From an uncultured Candidatus Melainabacteria bacterium (GTDB lineage Bacteria; Cyanobacteriota; Vampirovibrionia; Gastranaerophilales; Gastranaerophilaceae), in contig CAKUXD010000037.1 of NCBI GenBank assembly GCA_934699705.1, forward strand, positions 1 through 14,601: 14,601 nucleotides of DNA, read 5' to 3'. Of this stretch, positions 7,874 to 13,638 are shown piece by piece. The notes beneath the pieces were generated by a model that was given only the letters and a program-made list of their open reading frames with translations, ran no database searches and was not told the origin of the DNA. How positions within the stretch are numbered: position 1 is the first letter of the stretch; the number at the start of each line of letters is the position of its first letter. Position numbers and translations under genes: made by a program.

Positions 7874-8746
7874 TTATTTGCGATTTTCGATTATATTTTC
7901 AAATTGTAAAAATATGTCTGTACCAACTAATTGTTCTAGCGAAGCACGTTTTGCAAAGTAATCATTACGCGCTTTCATTTGCATATCAAGTGCATCTCGA
8001 TAGTATGCGTCTGCAATTAGAATTAATTCTTTGTTTCCTTTTTGAGCAAGTTTATAATTATTGCTTCTTTCTTTAACCATTTTAGTTGTCATTTCAAGAG
8101 TTTTTCTTGCACTAATGAAATCAAAATAGCGATTTACGATTGTTTGTTGCAAGTCATCAATTTTTCTAACCAAAATAATCATATCTGCGTCGTTAACTCG
8201 TGTGTACTTGTAGTTCATAGCCTTGGTGTCTTGCCCCATAATGCTTAGCATTGAACCTGTAAAGAACGAGCCTGTTGCAAGTAGAGGATTTCCTGAACCA
8301 GCACCAACAAGAGTTGACATGCTCGCAATAGTTGTTAAAACTTTTTTTACTGACTTATCATCTGGTTTATCTGCGTCAGGGGTGGATAATTTGTAAAGTG
8401 CATATTTAATTGTATCACTTTTAACCGCTGCTCCTTGCCATAAAAGTGAAAGATCGCTCATCATTTCATTGTAATCAATTTCTATGTCCGACGAGATTTC
8501 TTGAGAAATCTTTTTGATGCTTAAATCTGCATAAGTAAGTCCTTCAAGTGATGTGTCAGATTTATTTTCTTGTTTTACATTTTGTTTTTTTACGGAGTCT
8601 TTAACTTTATATTCTTTTTCTATGTCATCTGTTGTTCCAACTCGATATGATGCAGGTTTTGGCGATTTTATATCATTTAATGTTATTTCTGCGAAAACAG
8701 GTGATGAAATTAAAAAAAATGAAATTAGAAAAATAAATTTTTTCAT
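7874..8746 (-). CDS. Secreted TolC-like helical-hairpin protein, paralogue A (290 aa)
   Basis: An exported envelope protein. A Sec signal peptide occupies residues 1-19, with cleavage after VFA. The middle has the block LWQG...ALYKLSTP (102-123) and then a small-residue, glycine-rich hydrophobic stretch (137-170). From about 185 to 274 two long amphipathic helices form a hairpin. Its pattern recalls one half of an outer-membrane efflux (TolC) protein: RSNNYKLAQKGNKELILIADAYY, then a helix ending in LEQLVG. The chain is much shorter than typical TolC (over 400 residues) and has only one hairpin. It is clearly paralogous to the gene upstream (8746-9561), to which it is joined by TAATG. A GGGGGG ribosome binding site lies before the ATG. 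A TolC-like assembly subunit is an inference; the family is not one I can name. Confidence 0.75.
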   Translation of the reverse strand: MKKFIFLISFFLISSPVFAEITLNDIKSPKPASYRVGTTDDIEKEYKVKDSVKKQNVKQENKSDTSLEGLTYADLSIKKISQEISSDIEIDYNEMMSDLSLLWQGAAVKSDTIKYALYKLSTPDADKPDDKSVKKVLTTIASMSTLVGAGSGNPLLATGSFFTGSMLSIMGQDTKAMNYKYTRVNDADMIILVRKIDDLQQTIVNRYFDFISARKTLEMTTKMVKERSNNYKLAQKGNKELILIADAYYRDALDMQMKARNDYFAKRASLEQLVGTDIFLQFENIIENRK

Positions 8747-9561
8747 TATTTTAATCCCCCCTTGTAAATTTCACCGTTCATATTAAATTGATATAGATGT
8801 AATTTATCTACACTTTTTTTGCCTGCAAGTCTTTGTAATTCAATATAATATTTTTTAGCAGACTGTTCTGCGATATATTCTTGTAAAACCATGTTATCAT
8901 ACATAGTTGAAGAAATCGTGATTTCTGTAATGTTACCGCTATTAAGTGCTTGGGTGTAGTTTTTGTTATATAAAAGTAGTCTTGAACGTACATCTTTCAA
9001 TAAGGTTAAAGAACTTTTGTAGTTGTAATAGGCTTCAATAATTTTGTCTTGTAAATTCTCAATCAATCCTGCAAGTTCAATTAATTCTGTATCAGTTAAA
9101 GGAATTTCTTTTGGAACATTTTTTTTGTTTAATAGTTGTTGAGCAAGTCTGCCAGCGGCGAAAGCGCTAGTTTGAATGTATGGGTCAGCACCTGCAAATG
9201 AAGGAACAAAAGATGCTCCGCTTACAATGGCAGAAAGAGTTTTTGACATTAAAGACGAATGTATTCTTCTTTGGCTTTCAGGCGTTGCAAGTTTTTTTAA
9301 TGCAAATTCTATAACTTGATTATTTTCAACTGTACCTTTCCAAAGATTTTCGATATCTTCGCAGTCTTTTTTCTTTTGAACTTCTAACAAATCTTCTAAA
9401 ACTTGTTTGTTATTGATTAGCAAAGAACCCTTTAACTTTGTTACGGGCTTTTTTAGTTCAACTTTTTGCTTTTCTACTTCACCTAAACTCACAGAATTTT
9501 CTTCTGCGCATGCTGGCAGGCAAAAAAGTATTAATACACATATCAACAATAACTTTTGCAT
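8746..9561 (-). CDS. Secreted TolC-like helical-hairpin protein, paralogue B (271 aa)
   Basis: First gene of the minus-strand operon and paralogue of the gene after it. The signal peptide spans about 1-19. Its end, LPACAEEN, fits signal peptidase I (ACA before E20) and also resembles a poor lipobox with C18, so a lipoprotein cannot be excluded. LWKG...ALKKLATP (73-94) matches LWQG...ALYKLSTP of paralogue A at the same spacing. The glycine- and alanine-rich hydrophobic stretch (108-142) and the C-terminal helical hairpin (157-247, with NYTQALNSGN and LQRLAG at its turn and end) also match. The short tail ends in GGLK. The start is forced by an in-frame TGA at 9574-9576, and no ribosome binding site is present. 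Two copies with different sequences in one operon suggest a hetero-oligomeric partner pair. Function is not known. Confidence 0.75.
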   Translation of the reverse strand: MQKLLLICVLILFCLPACAEENSVSLGEVEKQKVELKKPVTKLKGSLLINNKQVLEDLLEVQKKKDCEDIENLWKGTVENNQVIEFALKKLATPESQRRIHSSLMSKTLSAIVSGASFVPSFAGADPYIQTSAFAAGRLAQQLLNKKNVPKEIPLTDTELIELAGLIENLQDKIIEAYYNYKSSLTLLKDVRSRLLLYNKNYTQALNSGNITEITISSTMYDNMVLQEYIAEQSAKKYYIELQRLAGKKSVDKLHLYQFNMNGEIYKGGLK

Positions 9562-9567
9562 AATAAT

Positions 9568-9576
9568 TTTATATCA
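9568..9576 (-). promoter_or_regulatory. Extended -10 promoter of the secreted-protein operon
   Basis: On the minus strand TGA-TATAAA is followed by six bases (ATTATT) and the ATG at 9561. This is the same spacing as at the 588-aa TPR and MshEN-like genes, again without a ribosome binding site. A second TATAAT at 9585-9590 could serve instead; it would give a leader of about 17 nt that also lacks a Shine-Dalgarno sequence. Confidence 0.5.
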
Positions 9577-9665
9577 CACAAAAAATTATAAATCCATGGG
9601 TCAATTAAAAATACACCTTTTGGTTGTTACTAAAATTTGTAAAAATTAATACAATAAAGACACAG

Positions 9666-9671
9666 AAGGGG
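9666..9671 (+). promoter_or_regulatory. Ribosome binding site of the 260-aa TPR gene
   Basis: AAGGGG lies nine bases before the ATG at 9681. This sets the start there and rules out the in-frame start at 9624. Possible -10 boxes upstream are TAAAAT at 9631-9636 and TACAAT at 9650-9655; I cannot choose between them. Confidence 0.7.
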
Positions 9672-9680
9672 AATGGATTA

Positions 9681-10463
9681 ATGACAATTACTTTGGGTTG
9701 TGGACCAGATAAAAAATCGTTATCAGATATTTCAATAACAGCTTTGTCTGAAGATGAATCATATAAGTTATGCGTAAAAGCTGATGCTTTAAGGCTTGCA
9801 AATATGTTTCAAGACTCTATATCAAAATATTTGCGTGCTATTTTCAACAATAGAGAAAATATTGATGCGTATTATGGTTTAGCATTGTCTTATAAAGGGT
9901 TGCGTAATTATGATAAAGCGATTGAAACTCTTGAAAAGGCTATTATGATTAAAGATGATGACTTTGCGATTTTTTATGAATTAGGTATTTGTCATCTAAT
10001 GAACGGCACTCCTTGCCCTGCAATTAAATGTTTAGTTCGCTCTATTCAACTTAATCCAGATAACTTGAATGCTCAAGTTCAATTGGCACTTGCGCATGAA
10101 TTGGTTGATGAAAAAGAATTAGCTTTGATGATTTATCAACGTATTATTGAAGTTGCGCCAGATTTCTTGAAGGCTTATAAACATAAAGCTGCATTATTAA
10201 TGAGTTTAGATGAATATAAAGATGCAAGCACTGTTTTTAATCAAATTTTAAAAGTTAAACCAACTTACTCCAAGGCGTTGTTAGGTATTGGAATTTGCTT
10301 CGATAAGCTAAAACGCTCAGTTGATGCAATGCGTTATTACAAAAAGTTTATAGAAAATAAACCAGAGTCTTCACATGCTCCTTTTGTAGAAAACAGATTG
10401 TTTAGCTTGAAAAAATCAAGACCTAAGCAAAAGCAATTTTCACTTGTTACAAATCCATTGTAA
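9681..10463 (+). CDS. TPR-repeat protein (260 aa)
   Basis: After a 25-residue non-repetitive N terminus, about six tetratricopeptide repeats fill residues 30-232. Clear examples are at 63-96 (AYYGLALSYKGLRNYDKAIETLEKA), 97-130 and 199-232. A basic tail ends the chain (KKSRPKQKQ at 244-252). It has no signal peptide and no membrane segment, so it should act as a cytoplasmic binding scaffold with an unknown partner. An in-frame extension to 9624 exists, but the ribosome binding site at 9666 supports the ATG at 9681. It diverges from the secreted-protein operon. Its TAA stop abuts the TGA stop of the opposing glycosidase gene with no spacer. Confidence 0.85.
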   Translation: MTITLGCGPDKKSLSDISITALSEDESYKLCVKADALRLANMFQDSISKYLRAIFNNRENIDAYYGLALSYKGLRNYDKAIETLEKAIMIKDDDFAIFYELGICHLMNGTPCPAIKCLVRSIQLNPDNLNAQVQLALAHELVDEKELALMIYQRIIEVAPDFLKAYKHKAALLMSLDEYKDASTVFNQILKVKPTYSKALLGIGICFDKLKRSVDAMRYYKKFIENKPESSHAPFVENRLFSLKKSRPKQKQFSLVTNPL

Positions 10464-12746
10464 TCATCGTTTTAATTCAAAAATTTTGAATTGACTTGGG
10501 TAAAGTTTATCAAATGTAAGGTGGTCTTCTTCTTTTGTGAAGTCTATTTTTTCAAAATCTTCTCCATTAAAAACATATTCTGCTGTTGCTTTATAATCAC
10601 CTGAAATATGAACTTCTTTTTCAAAAATATCTTTACCAGAGATTGTTTCTGTGTGAGTGTTTCCGTCTTTGTCTGTAATATCAAATTTCTCTGTTGGTGC
10701 TTTGTAATTTGCAACAATTAATAGTGCGGTTTTTAATGTTTCTTTTGAAATAAGCCATGCTACAAACCCGTCGTCTTCTTGAAGAATAATTTGCGCTTCG
10801 CCTTCAGTTACAACTTCAAAACTTTTTGCAAGTCGATTGATTGAATCAAATCTATTGTAGAAATGATAATTTTTATTTCTTTTCATTGAAATCTCGTTGC
10901 CGACTGTTTTTTCAACCTCATTTTGAGTAAATGTTTCATCGCCATCAACGTATAAAACAGGTCTATTTGCAAATTTTCCGCCTGATAAAAATTTGTATTT
11001 AAACCATTTAAAAATAGCGCCATTTTCACCTAATTGAGCAGGGTATCTGTCAAATACAGGGAATTCGCCATCTTGGTTATTATAAGTTTTAAGAACTGAT
11101 ACATAGTTTTTTGTTTTTAAACTTACGTTATAATTTGTTAATTCTTGGTTGTCTTCAGTTATGACTTCTGGAGTTTTGTCTGATTGAGCAGGGATATCAT
11201 TTCCCCAAAGAACATCAAATTGCATATCTTCGTGATATTCTTTAAAATTCTTGTCGCCAAGCATGTATTCAGCCAAAGTTGCAAAATATGGAATTTTAGC
11301 CTTCATTTGTTTGTTTAATTCGCCCAAAACTTTAGCTGGAGCTCGGTAGCTTATTGGTGTGCCATTTTTTTCTGAAACTTTATCGACAATGTGATCAACA
11401 TGGTCAACTCTAAAACCGTCAAAACCATAATCTTTTTGAAATTTACTTAAATGCTCAATAAATTTCTTGATTACTGGAGTGTTGTAGCTTCCATTTTCAA
11501 GATGAACAAAGAAATATGGAGTTTGGCAGTCTAAATTAGCCAAAGATGTAACGTCCTTGTTATCTATATCGTAATGTTTGAAAATCGGGTATGTTCCGCA
11601 TTCGCTCATTTTGTCAAATACAGGAACACCCGCTGAACACCAAGCTCCGCCACAAACAGTCCATAAACCGTTTGCCGTAAGTTCTGTTATGACTTTAGCA
11701 CAATCTGTTATATCTTCTTCATCTAATTTTTTAGAAACGCTGATTTCTAGTGATTCAGCAATTGTTTTTCGAACTTGTTTTATGATTTTATCCTGATTAG
11801 ATTTGTAAGACATTTCATTCGATATTTGTTTCTTGTAATCTACAAGATTTTCATCAATTTCATCAAAAATTTCTTTGTATTTTGCACTAATTTCACCAGC
11901 GCCACTTCTTAAAATTTGCTTGTAAAGTTCACTAACAATTTCGATGTCTTCCTTGTTAAATTTATCTGCTAATTTTATTGAAATTTCATCAGTTTTTTTA
12001 CTAATTTTTTCAATAAGTTCGTCAATATTGTACCAACGTGCAATTTGAGGATTAGCAAGAACTATTTTTTCAAATCTGCCTGCCTGCGGTAGAACATCAT
12101 ATATTACAGGGTGTCCAGCAAGTTGAGCAAATTCAATAAATAATTGTACTTGTTTCTTTACGTCAAAATGAAGTGTCTTTTCAATGTTTTCGTCATTTAA
12201 ATTTTGGCTTATTTCTGAACTTCTTGGTAAATATGCGCAACCGAAATCTCTTTCTTGGAATGGTATTAAATATATAGTTGTGTTAAAAATATTTCTTTTT
12301 AAATCACCAGTTGGTAAAATTAAAATTTGTTTAATCCAGTCAAAGAATTTTCCTGGAGTTTCAGCGTAGTTGCCGTTTCCAAGTCCTGCAAGATTGATTA
12401 ATTTTATATCGTGTCCTTCTTTTTTTAACCAATCGCCATTAGTTACGTGATTTCTGGCTAAAGGACTTATTTCGTTGTTTTCAAAACAGAATTTTCCGTT
12501 TTTAAAAATTCCGTTATCTTCCCATTTAACTTCTAGTGCGCAAAGAGTTTCAGAGGCTGATAATTCTTCTAATATTTTCAAATGTGGATAATTTAAGTAT
12601 CCGTATTTTTTTACAATATTTCGTAATTGCTCTTTGCGAGATTCTTTTAACTCATCAAAGTGCGTGTATTCTTTTAATTGAGCGTAAATTTCGTTCAATA
12701 ATTCATCTTTTCTAACTTCGTTTTTTGTTTTTAAAAAATCAAACAT
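10464..12746 (-). CDS. GH13-like (alpha-amylase family) glycosidase with altered catalytic motifs
   Basis: A 760-residue protein with alpha-amylase-type barrel motifs and no signal peptide, so it should act on alpha-glucans or oligosaccharides in the cytoplasm. GFRVDHVDH (444-452) is conserved region II, with nucleophile D448 and H452. LAEYM (491-495) is region III, with acid/base E493. YNNQDGEF (555-562) sits where region IV should be, with D559 as the third acid but Gln in place of the usual His. NRPVLYVDGDE (594-604) fits strand eight. Region I reads DVLPQA (217-222), lacking the usual Asn and His. A helical insert of about 110 residues (240-350) separates regions I and II. The C-terminal 100 residues look like a beta domain. 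The start has AAAAGGA eight bases upstream. Its stop abuts that of the TPR gene. Subfamily and substrate cannot be told; a transferase is possible. Confidence 0.75.
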   Translation of the reverse strand: MFDFLKTKNEVRKDELLNEIYAQLKEYTHFDELKESRKEQLRNIVKKYGYLNYPHLKILEELSASETLCALEVKWEDNGIFKNGKFCFENNEISPLARNHVTNGDWLKKEGHDIKLINLAGLGNGNYAETPGKFFDWIKQILILPTGDLKRNIFNTTIYLIPFQERDFGCAYLPRSSEISQNLNDENIEKTLHFDVKKQVQLFIEFAQLAGHPVIYDVLPQAGRFEKIVLANPQIARWYNIDELIEKISKKTDEISIKLADKFNKEDIEIVSELYKQILRSGAGEISAKYKEIFDEIDENLVDYKKQISNEMSYKSNQDKIIKQVRKTIAESLEISVSKKLDEEDITDCAKVITELTANGLWTVCGGAWCSAGVPVFDKMSECGTYPIFKHYDIDNKDVTSLANLDCQTPYFFVHLENGSYNTPVIKKFIEHLSKFQKDYGFDGFRVDHVDHIVDKVSEKNGTPISYRAPAKVLGELNKQMKAKIPYFATLAEYMLGDKNFKEYHEDMQFDVLWGNDIPAQSDKTPEVITEDNQELTNYNVSLKTKNYVSVLKTYNNQDGEFPVFDRYPAQLGENGAIFKWFKYKFLSGGKFANRPVLYVDGDETFTQNEVEKTVGNEISMKRNKNYHFYNRFDSINRLAKSFEVVTEGEAQIILQEDDGFVAWLISKETLKTALLIVANYKAPTEKFDITDKDGNTHTETISGKDIFEKEVHISGDYKATAEYVFNGEDFEKIDFTKEEDHLTFDKLYPSQFKIFELKR
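10474..10492. repeat. Perfect 9-bp inverted repeat at the convergent gene junction
   Basis: AATTCAAAA and TTTTGAATT are separated by one A. The repeat lies 10 bases past the stop of the 260-aa TPR gene, inside the last codons of the glycosidase gene. As RNA it would form a weak A-U hairpin on either strand, with no T tract after it. It could be a poor bidirectional terminator, or simply codon-driven sequence. Confidence 0.35.
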
Positions 12747-12754
12747 GATATATA

Positions 12755-12761
12755 TCCTTTT
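12755..12761 (-). promoter_or_regulatory. Ribosome binding site of the GH13-like gene
   Basis: AAAAGGA on the minus strand lies eight bases before the ATG at 12746 and supports that start. Confidence 0.7.
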
Positions 12762-12767
12762 GTGTTA

Positions 12768-12776
12768 ATTTTAGCA
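12768..12776 (-). promoter_or_regulatory. Extended -10 promoter of the GH13-like gene
   Basis: On the minus strand TGC-TAAAAT repeats the gyrA promoter core (ATGCTAAAAT in both). A transcript from it would carry a leader of about 15 nt that includes the ribosome binding site. No clear -35 box is seen; its position falls in the palindrome at 12784-12800. Confidence 0.5.
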
Positions 12777-12783
12777 TGTATTT

Positions 12784-12800
12784 AACTTTTAGCTAAAGTT
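12784..12800. promoter_or_regulatory. Imperfect palindrome between the GH13-like gene and deoC, possible operator
   Basis: AACTTTTAGCTAAAGTT holds the perfect 10-bp palindrome TTTAGCTAAA (12788-12797), and its AACTTT and AAAGTT arms match with one extra T. It covers the -35 position of the glycosidase promoter and lies upstream of deoC, where a regulator could control both. No regulator gene is in the window, and AT-rich DNA gives such palindromes by chance. Confidence 0.3.
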
Positions 12801-12860
12801 ATAATAAATTTTCGTAACATTAGTTTATTATATTTATTTTTATTATATGATTATGTATGA

Positions 12861-12868
12861 AAGGAAGG
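12861..12868 (+). promoter_or_regulatory. Ribosome binding site of deoC, decides its start
   Basis: AAGGAAGG lies five bases before the ATG at 12874. The in-frame ATGs at 12847 and 12853 have no such site and would add residues that lack the family's N-terminal pattern. A possible -10 box (TATATT) is at 12829-12834. Confidence 0.75.
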
Positions 12869-12873
12869 TTTAT

Positions 12874-13530
12874 ATGAAACAATTAAACGAATACGTTGAA
12901 CACACATTATTGAAACAAGATGCAACAAAAGAAGAATTTTTAAAATTGTTTGAAGAAGCAAAAGAACACAAATTTTTAGGTGTTTGTGTTAATCCTGCAT
13001 ACGTAAAATTAGCAAAAGAAAATCTTGCAGGTTCTGATGTAAAAATTGTTACAGTTGTAGGTTTCCCTTTAGGTGCAAGTGATAGCGAAGTTACTGCATT
13101 TGAAGCGAAAAAAGCAATTAGCGATGGCGCTGATGAAATTGATATGGTTATGAACGTATCCGCTATGAAAAATAAAGATTATGATTACATTGTTAATGAC
13201 GTTAAAACAGTAAAAGCAGCTTGCGGTAATCATAAGTTAAAAGTTATCTTAGAAACAGATTTATTGACAAAAGAAGAAATTGCAAAAGCCTGTGAATTAT
13301 GTGTTGAAGCAAAAGCTGATTTGGTAAAAACTTCAACAGGATTTGTAAAAGGTGGCGTAGGTGCAAAACCAGAAGATGTTAAAATTATGCACGATATCGT
13401 TGCACCTCATGGTATGGAAGTTAAGGCTTCAGGTGGTGTTCGCTCTAAAGCTGACGCTCTTGCAGTTATTGAAGCTGGTGCAACTCGCATAGGTACAAGC
13501 TCTGGTATAAAAATCGTTTCTGAAGAATAG
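12874..13530 (+). CDS. deoC: Deoxyribose-phosphate aldolase
   Basis: DeoC cleaves 2-deoxy-D-ribose 5-phosphate to glyceraldehyde 3-phosphate and acetaldehyde in the cytoplasm, the last step of deoxynucleoside catabolism. The 218 residues match the short bacterial form. Family blocks in order are HTLLKQDAT (10-18), VVGFPLGAS (61-69), GADEIDMVMN (85-94), KVILETDLL (123-131), ADLVKTSTGF (148-157) and EVKASGGVRS (182-191). The Schiff-base lysine is K152. The assisting lysine K184 and acid D90 correspond to E. coli K201 and D102. The phosphate-binding end IGTSSG (206-211) is intact. The start at 12874 follows the ribosome binding site rather than the longer frame from 12847. It stands alone between its own leader and a strong terminator. 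No other deo gene (phosphorylase, phosphopentomutase) is in the window. Divergence from a glycosidase gene hints at shared control. Confidence 0.95.
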   Translation: MKQLNEYVEHTLLKQDATKEEFLKLFEEAKEHKFLGVCVNPAYVKLAKENLAGSDVKIVTVVGFPLGASDSEVTAFEAKKAISDGADEIDMVMNVSAMKNKDYDYIVNDVKTVKAACGNHKLKVILETDLLTKEEIAKACELCVEAKADLVKTSTGFVKGGVGAKPEDVKIMHDIVAPHGMEVKASGGVRSKADALAVIEAGATRIGTSSGIKIVSEE

Positions 13531-13552
13531 TTTATATTCTGAAAATGTTTCT

Positions 13553-13592
13553 TAATAATCCCTTCTTTAAATTGAAGGGATTATTATTTTTA
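13553..13592 (+). terminator. Strong rho-independent terminator after deoC
   Basis: AATAATCCCTTC (13554-13565) pairs perfectly with GAAGGGATTATT (13574-13585). One further T-A pair (13553-13586) closes the base, and the loop is 8 nt. TTTTT follows directly. It separates deoC from the export-gate gene. Confidence 0.9.
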
Positions 13593-13638
13593 TTATATTA
13601 TATTTATGTAAATAAAAGCTATCACAGGGTATTTTTTT

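Noticed and set aside
7828..8786. Short plus-strand frames opposite the secreted-protein and YcxB-like genes
   Set aside because: Shadows of coding sequence; the minus-strand frames have signal peptides, paralogy and operon spacing.
8746..9561. Lipoprotein call for paralogue B from the LPAC sequence
   Set aside because: Pro at -2 of the putative lipobox is unusual and ACA-E is a good signal peptidase I site, so it is left as a possibility only.
9624..9680. N-terminal extension of the 260-aa TPR protein
   Set aside because: The start would lie upstream of or inside the candidate promoters, and a good ribosome binding site serves the ATG at 9681.
12847..12873. Upstream in-frame ATGs for deoC
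   Set aside because: AAGGAAGG directly before 12874 and the normal DeoC N terminus favour the shorter form.
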